Source: CAILHX01 sp964511385 (GTDB taxonomy: Bacteria > Pseudomonadota > Gammaproteobacteria > Burkholderiales > Methylophilaceae). From it: a stretch of DNA of 64,000 bases. Within the stretch, counting starts at the first letter, position 1. Each line of letters begins with the position of its first letter. The translations under genes were made by a program, and so were the position numbers. The notes under the pieces are model-generated. The model saw only the letters and a list, made by a program, of their open reading frames with translations. It did not search any database and was not told where the DNA came from. Shown in pieces: positions 44,516 through 52,362 of this stretch. The stretch lies in NCBI GenBank assembly GCA_964511385.1, contig CAZEFE010000001.1, positions 434,001-498,000 on the forward strand. Reading direction: 5' to 3'.

Positions 44516-45196
44516 ATGTTGCGCCGCATATTGTTCCTGCTGTTATTGGTCGCATTACCCGTACAAGCCCTGGATTTGGCCAGCCTGACCAACAAGGATG
44601 CCACCGGTGGCTTGAAAGACGCCTTGATCCAGGCCGCCGGCAGCGCGGTTGGCAAGCTGGGCGTGACCGATGGTTTTCTCGGCAATCCCAAGGTCAAGAT
44701 TCCGCTGCCGGATACGCTGAAAAAAGCCGAAAAAGGCATGCGCATGTTCGGCATGGGCAAGCAGGCCGATGAGCTGGTGACGCGCATGAACCGTGCTGCG
44801 GAAGCGGCGGTGCCGGAAGCCAAGGTGCTGCTGGTGGATGCGGTGAAGAAAATGAGCGTCGAGGACGCCAAGGGCATCCTCAGCGGCGGCGATGATGCGG
44901 CCACGCAGTATTTCAAACGCACCACTTCGGAGCCGCTGGCGAAGAAGTTCCTGCCCATCGTGCAAGAGGCAACCGCCAAAGTGGAACTGGCGCAGCAGTA
45001 CAACAAGTTCGCCGAAATGGGTGCCAGGTTTGGTGTGGTGAAAAAAGACCAGGCCAATCTGGAGCAGTACGTCACGCAAAAAGCACTGGATGGCCTGTAC
45101 ACCATGATGGCGGAGGAAGAAAAAGCCATCCGCGAAAATCCGCTGGGCGCCAGCACCAAACTGATCAAGAAGGTATTCGGGGCCATCGGTAATTAA
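44516..45196 (+). CDS. DUF4197 secreted protein
   Basis: A 226-residue protein with a signal peptide (about 1-18, RRILFLLLLVALPVQA) and a helical DUF4197 domain: LKDALIQAAGSAVGKLGVTDGF near residue 33, KIPLPDTLKKAE, and the C-terminal EEEKAIRENPLGASTKLIKKVFG. It is periplasmic by prediction. GACGAGGAG lies upstream of the ATG. Function unknown. The htpG promoter candidate begins 23 bases after its stop. Confidence 0.86.
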   Translation: MLRRILFLLLLVALPVQALDLASLTNKDATGGLKDALIQAAGSAVGKLGVTDGFLGNPKVKIPLPDTLKKAEKGMRMFGMGKQADELVTRMNRAAEAAVPEAKVLLVDAVKKMSVEDAKGILSGGDDAATQYFKRTTSEPLAKKFLPIVQEATAKVELAQQYNKFAEMGARFGVVKKDQANLEQYVTQKALDGLYTMMAEEEKAIRENPLGASTKLIKKVFGAIGN

Positions 45197-45218
45197 GCTG
45201 CTTTTCAGGCGGCTCCCC

Positions 45219-45243
45219 CTTGAATTTTCACCAACAGCCCATA
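45219..45243 (+). promoter_or_regulatory. Sigma-32-like heat-shock promoter of htpG
   Basis: CTTGAA (45219-45224) and CCCATA (45238-45243) are 13 bases apart, matching the sigma-32 consensus CTTGAAA and CCCCATNT with its normal spacing. Transcription would start about 30 bases before the htpG ATG. A regulatory hairpin overlaps the -10 element. Inferred from consensus. Confidence 0.65.
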
Positions 45244-45256
45244 ACTAATGGGCTGT
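45234..45256. other. Inverted repeat overlapping the htpG promoter
   Basis: Perfect 9-base arms ACAGCCCAT and ATGGGCTGT around the loop AACTA, then TCCTGTTTTATT. It may act as a weak terminator for the DUF4197 gene or as a structure near the htpG start of transcription. No thermosensor pattern is evident. Confidence 0.45.
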
Positions 45257-45280
45257 CCTGTTTTATTGAGAGATTTTTTC

Positions 45281-47179
45281 ATGACTGCTACTGCACAAAA
45301 AGAAACCCTGGGTTTCCAGACTGAAGTAAAACAACTGCTGCACTTGATGATTCACTCCTTGTATTCCAACAAGGAAATTTTTCTCAGAGAACTGATTTCC
45401 AACGCCAGTGATGCCGCCGACAAGCTGCGTTTCGAGGCGCTTTCCGATGCGGCGCTGTTTGAAAACGACAGCGACCTGCACATCCGCGTCGCTTTTGATA
45501 AAGCCGCCCGCACCCTCACCATTACCGACAACGGTATCGGCATGAGCCGCGACGAGGTGATCGCCAACATCGGCACCATCGCCAAATCCGGTACCCGCGA
45601 GTTTTTCTCCAAGCTTTCCGGCGACCAGGCCAAGGACGCCAACCTGATCGGCCAGTTCGGCGTGGGCTTTTATTCCGCCTTTATTGTGGCCGACAAGGTG
45701 ACGCTGACCACCCGCCGCGCCGGCCTGACCGCCGAACACGGGGTGCGCTGGGAATCCAGCGGCGAGGGCGACTACACGCTGGAAATGGTGGAGAAACCCG
45801 CGCGCGGCACCGAGATCGTGCTGCATCTGCGCGAAGGCCAGGATGAGTTCCTGTCCGACTGGAAGATCAAGTCCACGCTACGCAAATATTCCGACCATAT
45901 CACCCTGCCTATCCTGATGAAAAAGGCCGAGTGGAAAGACGGCGAAGAAGTGCCGACCGATGAAGACGAAACCGTCAACCAGGCTTCCGCGCTGTGGGCG
46001 CGCGCCAGGAACGAGATTGACGATGAGCAGTACCAGGAATTCTACAAACACGTCGCGCACGATGCCGACAACCCGCTGGCCTGGACGCACAGCCGCGTTG
46101 AAGGCAAGCAGGAATACATCTCCCTGTTGTACATTCCGTCGCATGCGCCGTTCGACCTGTACGACCGCAAGCCGGCCCACGGCATCAAGCTGTATGTGAA
46201 GCGCGTCTTCATCATGGATGACGCCGAGCAACTGATGCCGCAATACCTGCGTTTTGTGCGCGGGGTGATCGATTCCGCCGACCTGCCGCTGAACGTGTCG
46301 CGTGAAATCCTGCAGCAGTCCAAGGAAATTGACGCGATCAAGGCCGGCTCGGTGAAAAAGGTGCTGGGCATGCTGGAAGACCTGGCCGAAAACGAGCCGG
46401 AAAAATATGCCACGTTCTGGAAGGAATTCGGCCGCGTGATGAAGGAAGGCCCGGGTGAAGATTTTGCCAACAAGGAAAAAATCGCCGGCTTGCTGCGTTT
46501 TGCTTCCACCTTCAACGACAGCGAAGAACAAACCGTTTCGTTCAAGGACTACATCAGCCGCATGAAAGACGGCCAGGACAAGATTTACTACGTCACCGCC
46601 GACTCGTTTGCCGCTGCCAAGAACAGCCCGCACCTGGAAATTTTCCGCAAGAAGGGCATCGAGGTGTTGCTGCTTTCCGACCGCGTGGATGAATGGCTGG
46701 TCAGCGGCCTGTATGCGTTCGATGAAAAACCGCTGCAATCCGTGGCCAAGGGCGACCTGGACCTGGGCAAATTGGAAGATGAAGCCGAGAAGGAGCAGCA
46801 GAAAAAGGCCGAAGACGAGTTCAAGCCGCTCACCGAGCGCATCCAGGCCGCACTGGGCGACAAGGTGAAAGAAGTGCGCGTGACGCACCGCCTCACCGAC
46901 TCACCCGCCTGCCTGGTGGCGGGCGCCTATGACATGAGCGGCAACCTGGAGCGCTTGCTCAAGGCCGCCGGGCAACAGACGCCTTCCAGTAAACCAACGC
47001 TGGAAATCAACCCGCAGCACGGGCTGGTGGTCAAGCTCAAGGATCAGGGGGACGAAGCCAAGTTCTCCGACTGGGCGCACTTGTTGTTCGAGCAGGCACT
47101 GCTGGCCGAAGGCGGGCAACTGGAAGACCCAGCCAGCTTTGTGCGGCGGTTGAACGCGTTGCTGGTAACAATTCAGTAA
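45281..47179 (+). CDS. htpG: Chaperone protein HtpG (Hsp90)
   Basis: Bacterial Hsp90, an ATP-dependent cytosolic chaperone, 632 residues. The ATPase domain motifs are REL-ISNASDAADKLR near residue 33, NGIGM near 84 and GQFGVGFYS near 124; the middle domain includes the catalytic arginine in NVSREILQQS near 340. The ATG at 45281 was chosen over an in-frame start at 45248 in the leader. A sigma-32-like promoter is upstream and a strong terminator follows. Confidence 0.98.
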   Translation: MTATAQKETLGFQTEVKQLLHLMIHSLYSNKEIFLRELISNASDAADKLRFEALSDAALFENDSDLHIRVAFDKAARTLTITDNGIGMSRDEVIANIGTIAKSGTREFFSKLSGDQAKDANLIGQFGVGFYSAFIVADKVTLTTRRAGLTAEHGVRWESSGEGDYTLEMVEKPARGTEIVLHLREGQDEFLSDWKIKSTLRKYSDHITLPILMKKAEWKDGEEVPTDEDETVNQASALWARARNEIDDEQYQEFYKHVAHDADNPLAWTHSRVEGKQEYISLLYIPSHAPFDLYDRKPAHGIKLYVKRVFIMDDAEQLMPQYLRFVRGVIDSADLPLNVSREILQQSKEIDAIKAGSVKKVLGMLEDLAENEPEKYATFWKEFGRVMKEGPGEDFANKEKIAGLLRFASTFNDSEEQTVSFKDYISRMKDGQDKIYYVTADSFAAAKNSPHLEIFRKKGIEVLLLSDRVDEWLVSGLYAFDEKPLQSVAKGDLDLGKLEDEAEKEQQKKAEDEFKPLTERIQAALGDKVKEVRVTHRLTDSPACLVAGAYDMSGNLERLLKAAGQQTPSSKPTLEINPQHGLVVKLKDQGDEAKFSDWAHLLFEQALLAEGGQLEDPASFVRRLNALLVTIQ

Positions 47180-47214
47180 CCGCGCTGAGCGAAGTTAAGG
47201 AAGCGCTGATTCAA

Positions 47215-47250
47215 CCGTAAAAAAGCCACCGTCAGGTGGCTTTTTTACGG
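47215..47250. terminator. Bidirectional terminator between htpG and trxC
   Basis: A perfect 16-base stem (CCGTAAAAAAGCCACC paired with GGTGGCTTTTTTACGG) around the loop GTCA. The A-rich and T-rich flanks give a U tract in both directions. It ends htpG and the convergent trxC. Confidence 0.9.
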
Positions 47251-47261
47251 GCTGGCCGTTT

Positions 47262-47699
47262 TCAGCCCATTGCTGCTTTTGCCCAGCGCACAATATCCGC
47301 TGTTCCCATCGCCCCGGCTTGCCGGGCAACTTCACGTCCGTTGGCAAACAGCGCCAGTGTCGGAATGCTGCGGATGGCGTATCTTGCTGCAATGTCAGGC
47401 TCGGCTTCGGTGTTGAGCTTGGCCAGCCGCACCTGCGGTTCCAGCAAGCCTGCCGCCTGTTCGAAAGCCGGCGCCATCATGCGGCACGGCCCGCACCACG
47501 GCGCCCAGAAATCCACCAGCAGCGGGATGTCATTGTTTGCCAGATGCTTGTCGAAAGTCGCGGCGGCCAGTTCCAGCGGATGCGCATTAAAAATTGGCTG
47601 GCGGCATTTGCCACAGTTGGGGCGCTGAGCCAAGCGTTCGGCTGGCACACGGTTGATGGCGTGACAGTGCGGGCAGACGAGATGCAATGGATTAGCCAT
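47262..47699 (-). CDS. trxC: Thioredoxin 2 (TrxC)
   Basis: A 145-residue thioredoxin with an N-terminal zinc-binding module (CPHC near residue 9, CGKC near 29) and the redox motif WCGPC near residue 68 in VDFWAPWCGPCR. This form is often induced by oxidative stress in proteobacteria, consistent with the ahp and kat genes in the same window. It converges on htpG. Confidence 0.95.
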   Translation of the reverse strand: MANPLHLVCPHCHAINRVPAERLAQRPNCGKCRQPIFNAHPLELAAATFDKHLANNDIPLLVDFWAPWCGPCRMMAPAFEQAAGLLEPQVRLAKLNTEAEPDIAARYAIRSIPTLALFANGREVARQAGAMGTADIVRWAKAAMG

Positions 47700-47840
47700 T
47701 TATTGAGTCCCAAAAATTTGAATGATTCATTATATGAAGCTTGGGCCAGGCTGTTTCAAGGTAAAAGGTTTATTCAGCCTGGATTAATCTTGAGCACGTA
47801 GGCTGACAACCTCCAATCCACTGAATGAAGGAGAGTTGCC

Positions 47841-48167
47841 ATGAAAAACACCATGATTCGCCACGTAGTAGCCGCCATTGCGGCAATGGGCATGTATGTT
47901 TCCTGCGCCGCATATGCGGGCGATGATGACCTGAAGGAAATGGAGTCGATTTCCAAGGGGCTGGGCCTGATTACGCTGGAGGAGGCCAAAGCCAAGGCGC
48001 TCGCCGCAAAGCCTGGCGTGGTCACTGATGCCGAGCTCGATGACCGTGATTTCGGCAAGGGATGGGATTATGAATTCGAGATCGTTGATGCCGACGGTCA
48101 TGAATGGGAGGTGTACATCGACGCCAAAACCGGCGAAGTACGCAAGACCAGCCGGGAATGGTTCTAA
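47841..48167 (+). CDS. Periplasmic PepSY-domain protein
   Basis: A 108-residue secreted protein: signal peptide (about 1-26) followed by a PepSY domain with TLEEAKAKALAAKPGVVTDA near residue 45 and YEFEIVDADGHEWEVYIDAKTGEV at the end. AAGGAGAG lies before the ATG. A second PepSY gene lies at 50328-50663 on the other side of a two-component system. The domain may act as a small inhibitor or sensor; function unknown. Confidence 0.88.
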   Translation: MKNTMIRHVVAAIAAMGMYVSCAAYAGDDDLKEMESISKGLGLITLEEAKAKALAAKPGVVTDAELDDRDFGKGWDYEFEIVDADGHEWEVYIDAKTGEVRKTSREWF

Positions 48168-48171
48168 CCTG

Positions 48172-48279
48172 AAAACCGCAATTAACCGCAGATGAACGCC
48201 GATATAACAACGAGATGTGCGGAACTCGGACGGTAAAAGGTGTTGTTTTATAACCTTGATCTGCGGTTAACCGGTTTTT
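48172..48279. repeat. Long inverted repeat element
   Basis: Arms of about 21 bases: AAAACCGCAATTAACCGCAG (48172-48191, continuing AT) and CTGCGGTTAACCGG (48261-48274, extended on both sides), with one small mismatch. The 65-base centre is not coding. The AACCGCAGATGAACGC segment is reminiscent of intergenic repeats seen in many bacterial genomes. It lies between the PepSY gene and the kinase gene. May be a small non-autonomous element; only one copy is seen here. Confidence 0.5.
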
Positions 48280-48322
48280 CTAGGTTTTAACAATTTCTGA
48301 ATCCTCAATACGCAACGAGCAT

Positions 48323-49657
48323 TCAGGTGGGCGGCACGCGTGGGAACCTTGCTTCCACGCGCAGGCCGCCCAGCGCGGCGGAACGGGAAAAGGCCAGCGT
48401 GCCGCCGTAGCTTTCCGCAACATCGTGGGCGATGGCGAGCCCCAGGCCGCTGCCCGGCGTGGATTCGTCGGCGCGGTAGCCGCGGCGAACCAAGGCATCT
48501 AGCTCTCCGGGCGGGCAGCCTGGGCCATCGTCCTCGACGACGAAGCTCACTGTATCCTGACCGTCCGGCACTGTGAGCGCTACCTTGCCACGGCACCATT
48601 TGCAGGCGTTGTCGAGCAGGTTGCCCAGCAATTCCAGCAGGTCCTCGCGGTCGCCGGTAAAGGTGGCGTCTGCGGAGACTTCCCAGGTGATGCCGACTTC
48701 CTTGGCGGCGTACAGCATGCGCAAGGTATGAACCAGTTGCGCGATTTCGTCTTGCAGGTTGACGCGCTGCCCGGGACGGGAGTCGCCGATTAGCCGGGCG
48801 CGCTTGAGTTCGCGTTCCACCGCCCGGCCAATGGCGTCGGTGGAGTCGCGTATGACGGAGCGGGTGTCGGGTTGGGCATCCAACTCAGCGCGTTCGGCGG
48901 CCTGGTTGAGCAACGTGAGATGGGTCTTGAGGGCGTGCGCTAGATTGCCCAGCGCTTCGCGCGAGCGCCTGGTCTTGCGTTCCATGCCGGCGAGCAGCCG
49001 GTTGAATTCGCCGATGAGCGGCATGATCTCCTCCGGCCCGCGCGCTTCCACCTGGGCGGTTTCGCCGCGTGCCAGGCGTGCCATGTCTTCACGCACCTCG
49101 TGCAGCGGGCGTAACGCCCCCAGCATGATGGTTCGTTGCGCTAGCAGCAGCAATAGCAGGCCCGCCGCCGAAATGGCGGCATAAAGCGTCTGGAAACGCA
49201 CCAGGCCGGCGCGCAGCGTGCTCATGTCCTCGGCCACGACAATGGTGATGGCATGTTGCTGCTTGCGGTAGCCCCGGGCGACGGCAAACAGGGTCTGCCC
49301 TTGCGGTCCAGCCAGGGTGAGGCGTTGCTGTTCCCCGGCTGGAACGGCAGGGGCGGCTATGTCGGCGTCCCACAGCGATCGCGCGGCATGGCGTTGGTCG
49401 CCGGAGAATACCAGGTAATAGTGGCCGGAGAACGGACGCTGGTATACCGCTCCCAGGCGGGCGTCGACTTGCATGGCACCCCGCGGGTCGAAACGCACAC
49501 CTGTAAGCAACGCCTCGTTTTCCTGCTGCAGCCGGCCTGCTAGTTGCTCCTCGGTCAGGTGCTTGATGGCCTTGGTGACAATTGCCCACTGCAAACCCAG
49601 CAGCAGTATCAGGCTCAACGTCAGCCCCCAGGACAGGCGGCGGTGCAGCGAAATCAT
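48323..49657 (-). CDS. Sensor histidine kinase with altered H-box
   Basis: A 444-residue kinase with spans near 8-26 and 163-183 and a periplasmic domain of about 135 residues. HAMP-like LRPLHEVREDMARLARGE is followed by the H-box NLAHALKTHLTLL (histidine 241), where the usual proline five residues on is a histidine. The N-box LLGNLLDNACKW and the G boxes DDGPGCP and GSGLGLAI are intact. The ATG overlaps the regulator stop (ATGA). It resembles PhoQ/QseC-type kinases; stimulus unknown. Confidence 0.9.
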   Translation of the reverse strand: MISLHRRLSWGLTLSLILLLGLQWAIVTKAIKHLTEEQLAGRLQQENEALLTGVRFDPRGAMQVDARLGAVYQRPFSGHYYLVFSGDQRHAARSLWDADIAAPAVPAGEQQRLTLAGPQGQTLFAVARGYRKQQHAITIVVAEDMSTLRAGLVRFQTLYAAISAAGLLLLLLAQRTIMLGALRPLHEVREDMARLARGETAQVEARGPEEIMPLIGEFNRLLAGMERKTRRSREALGNLAHALKTHLTLLNQAAERAELDAQPDTRSVIRDSTDAIGRAVERELKRARLIGDSRPGQRVNLQDEIAQLVHTLRMLYAAKEVGITWEVSADATFTGDREDLLELLGNLLDNACKWCRGKVALTVPDGQDTVSFVVEDDGPGCPPGELDALVRRGYRADESTPGSGLGLAIAHDVAESYGGTLAFSRSAALGGLRVEARFPRVPPT

Positions 49658-50325
49658 TGCCGGTGGCCCTCCGTAAATACGTAACCCTGGCCGCGCCGGG
49701 TCTGGATCAACTCCAGGCCGATGATGCGTCGCAGGCGGTTGATATACACCTCGATGACGTTGCTGTCCTTGTCCTCGTCATATTCGTAGACGTGTTCGGT
49801 CAGCCGCGACTTGGAAAGCACCTGGCCTGGATGGGTCATGAAATAACGCAGCAGGCGGAACTCGGTGCCGGTCAGCGCATGTTGCCGCCCATCGGGGAGA
49901 ATGGCGGTGCGCGTGTCCTCGTTCAGGGTGATACCGGCCACGCGCAGCATGCCGGTCGCGGCACCCTGGCTGCGCTTTAGCACGGCATTGATGCGCGCCA
50001 GCAGTTCCTCGGTCTGGAAAGGTTTGCCGACATAATCGTCGGCGCCGGCCTTGAAGCCTTCCACCGTGTCCTGCCAGCTGTCCCGTGCGGTCAGGATCAC
50101 TACCGGCAAGTGGTTGCCGCGTGTGCGCCAGTTGGCCAGCACTTCCAGTCCCGGCCTTTTCGGCAGCCCGAGATCGAGTACCGCAAGATCGTAAGGCTCG
50201 ATGTCGCCCAGCGCCTCCGCATCCACGCCGTTAACGGCCAAGTCCACGGCATAACCGGCCTGCTGTAGCGCAAGGCGCAAACGCGGCCCTAGTGTGGCAT
50301 CGTCTTCCACCAGCAGCAGGCGCAT
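49654..50325 (-). CDS. OmpR-family response regulator (QseB/PhoP-like)
   Basis: A 223-residue regulator with the phosphorylation site at aspartate 51 (VLDLGLPKRPG), the PFQTEELLARINAVLKR linker and a winged-helix domain ending IQTRRGQGYVF. The ATG at 50325 follows GAGG and was preferred to a TTG at 50331. It lies two bases after a PepSY gene and overlaps the kinase gene. The three-gene set is PepSY-regulator-kinase. Confidence 0.92.
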   Translation of the reverse strand: MRLLLVEDDATLGPRLRLALQQAGYAVDLAVNGVDAEALGDIEPYDLAVLDLGLPKRPGLEVLANWRTRGNHLPVVILTARDSWQDTVEGFKAGADDYVGKPFQTEELLARINAVLKRSQGAATGMLRVAGITLNEDTRTAILPDGRQHALTGTEFRLLRYFMTHPGQVLSKSRLTEHVYEYDEDKDSNVIEVYINRLRRIIGLELIQTRRGQGYVFTEGHRQ

Positions 50326-50327
50326 GC

Positions 50328-50663
50328 TCAATCCTCGCTTTCCAGCTTGATAAGTTTTCCGCTCTTGGCGTCCAGTTCGACCTCCCAGACCTGCCCTCGG
50401 GCGTCCAGGACATCGATCTCATAAACATAAGCCTTGCCCTTGCGCTCCAGATCGCTGTCTAGGATGCGCCCCGGCTTGATTGCCAGCGCGGATTTGGCAA
50501 TTTTTTCTAGCGGCAGGATTTCGCCTGATGCGCTTAGCTTGCGAGCAACTTCCTGCCCCTCGTCGGCGCTGGCGGGAAGCGGCATGGACAGCCATGCCAT
50601 GATGCTGGCCGGCAGCAGGCACGCGCCCATGAGCAGACGGTACATTTTGCGTGTTTCTGGCAT
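50328..50663 (-). CDS. Periplasmic PepSY-domain protein, second copy
   Basis: A 111-residue secreted PepSY protein. The signal peptide covers about residues 1-33 and ends near LPASADE. The domain has LEKIAKSALAIKPGRILDSD and YEIDVLDARGQVWEVELDAK, closely following the other PepSY copy at 47841. The ATG at 50663 has GGAGAT upstream. It heads the regulator-kinase operon and is likely controlled with it, perhaps as an input or feedback component. Confidence 0.87.
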   Translation of the reverse strand: MPETRKMYRLLMGACLLPASIMAWLSMPLPASADEGQEVARKLSASGEILPLEKIAKSALAIKPGRILDSDLERKGKAYVYEIDVLDARGQVWEVELDAKSGKLIKLESED

Positions 50664-50798
50664 GATCTCCCCAGCGTCGCGGCCGATGGCAATGAGTGAT
50701 GTCAAAGTTTATAACGCCATCCTTAACGCAAGGTTAATTTTAGTTGAGTGTTGCTTTGGTAAAACCTGCCCCGATTCACACACGGTCGAGTTGGCGGC

Positions 50799-52196
50799 TT
50801 ATGTGACAATGTCAACGATGATGCGGTTTCTTCCTTGGGATTTTGCAGCGTAGAGCGCATTGTCGGCGCGTGTGACAATTTGCAGTTCTGATTCGTGGAT
50901 GTCGGCAAACGTAGCAACACCAATGCTGACCGTCACGGAAACCGCATGATTGCCAAAAATCAAGCCACCTTGTTCAAATTTGGTGCGGATGCGTTCCAGC
51001 GGAACTAGCGCTTCGTCGGCGGCGCATTCTGGAAACAGGATGCCGAATTCTTCGCCGCCCATGCGCACGACGACATCAATGGCCCGGCAGTTTTCGACCA
51101 TGATCGCAGCAAAATTCCGTAATACGAGATCTCCAAAGTCATGCCCGTAGGTGTCGTTAAGCCGTTTGAAGTGATCAAGATCGAGCATGGCGAAAGTGTA
51201 GGCGTTGCCGGTGCGCAGCGCGCGCTGGTGTTCGCTCTGCAAACGGGGAATAAAGGCGCGCCGGTTCATGAGCCCGGTCAGCGGGTCGTGCTCGGCAGCA
51301 TCTTTCCACATCACGCTGGATTGTTCCGTGGTAAGCAGTTGCCTGTTCTGCAGCGCAATCCCCAGAATGGTAAGTGCGCTGGAAAACACGAATGCCATCA
51401 ACTGGAAGTGTGACTCCATGGGTGCCGCCGCTACGAATGGGCCGGCGTTGTGTGCGGTAGCCACAATGATGCTGATCAGGGCGGCCGAACTGATGGTGGC
51501 TACACCGATCAGGCCGGCATTAAATGAAAGTACCAGCATCATTGGCACAATGAAGTAGATCATGCCTGGCAGAACGGTGAAGCCAGCTGCGAGCAGGGCC
51601 AGCATGACTAGGACGCTGGCGCCGAGCCAGCGTTGCTCGGAGCGGGATATCGGCTCACGATCGAGCCAGCCTTGGTAGATTTGATAAATCAGCAGCATCC
51701 CGAGGCTGTCACCCAGAATCAGCATATGGATAAACCCGCTGGTTTCGTGCCATGCGATATAGCCGCCAGCAGCCAGGTTGGCGGCAAGGATGGTGCTGGT
51801 GATGGTGGTGGGGAGCAGGCATACCCATAATCCGAACGGTAGCAGGTCGTGTGTACGGCTTAGCCCATTGGGGAGGAAACGGCGAAACATGTGCATGGCA
51901 ATGATTCCGACCATGCCGTCGGCCATGGCGGATATTGCGGTGTGCAGGACCGGATTGGCTCCGATATTGGAGCTCATCCCGGCATAATTGGCGACAAAGC
52001 TGGCCGCCGTGATAAACGGCAGGGCGCGATAGCCCCATTGCAGGCACATCACCAGAGCAACGCCGGAAGGTAGCCACAGCAGGGTGATGTTGCTCGGCTT
52101 GAGCGAAAACAACGCCATGCCAAAGCGGGCCAGGCCCAGATAGATCAATGCGGCCAGTAGTAGCCAGAAATAATCAGCGGGCTTGATGCGCATCAT
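50799..52196 (-). CDS. MASE1-GGDEF diguanylate cyclase
   Basis: A 465-residue membrane protein. A MASE1-type sensor of about eight membrane segments covers 1-285, with LPSGVALVMCLQWGYRALPFI typical of the family. The GGDEF domain (about 300-460) has an intact MGGEEFGIL active site and an RxxD inhibitory site (RAID) five residues before it. It should make c-di-GMP. It is the second such enzyme in the window; no EAL phosphodiesterase is here. Confidence 0.92.
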   Translation of the reverse strand: MMRIKPADYFWLLLAALIYLGLARFGMALFSLKPSNITLLWLPSGVALVMCLQWGYRALPFITAASFVANYAGMSSNIGANPVLHTAISAMADGMVGIIAMHMFRRFLPNGLSRTHDLLPFGLWVCLLPTTITSTILAANLAAGGYIAWHETSGFIHMLILGDSLGMLLIYQIYQGWLDREPISRSEQRWLGASVLVMLALLAAGFTVLPGMIYFIVPMMLVLSFNAGLIGVATISSAALISIIVATAHNAGPFVAAAPMESHFQLMAFVFSSALTILGIALQNRQLLTTEQSSVMWKDAAEHDPLTGLMNRRAFIPRLQSEHQRALRTGNAYTFAMLDLDHFKRLNDTYGHDFGDLVLRNFAAIMVENCRAIDVVVRMGGEEFGILFPECAADEALVPLERIRTKFEQGGLIFGNHAVSVTVSIGVATFADIHESELQIVTRADNALYAAKSQGRNRIIVDIVT

Positions 52197-52310
52197 CGGT
52201 ACGGATAGGCGTTCAGAGGTGGGTAACCAGATTTTAATATGTATTTACTATACTACTTATGGCTGGCGGATGGGTGCGCATGACAGGCTCCCGGTAGCTG
52301 GCTTCCCATG

Positions 52311-52341
52311 GGAAAAGCGGGACCAGCTTGCGCCAGTCCCG
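52311..52341 (-). terminator. Terminator after ahpF
   Basis: On the minus strand CGGGAC (52336-52341) pairs with GTCCCG (52318-52323), with an inner stem GGCGCAAGCTG-like, then CTTTTCCC. It lies 22 bases beyond the ahpF stop. The T run is short, so it is of moderate strength. Confidence 0.6.
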
Positions 52342-52362
52342 TGACTGCGGAGAGTACCAGGG

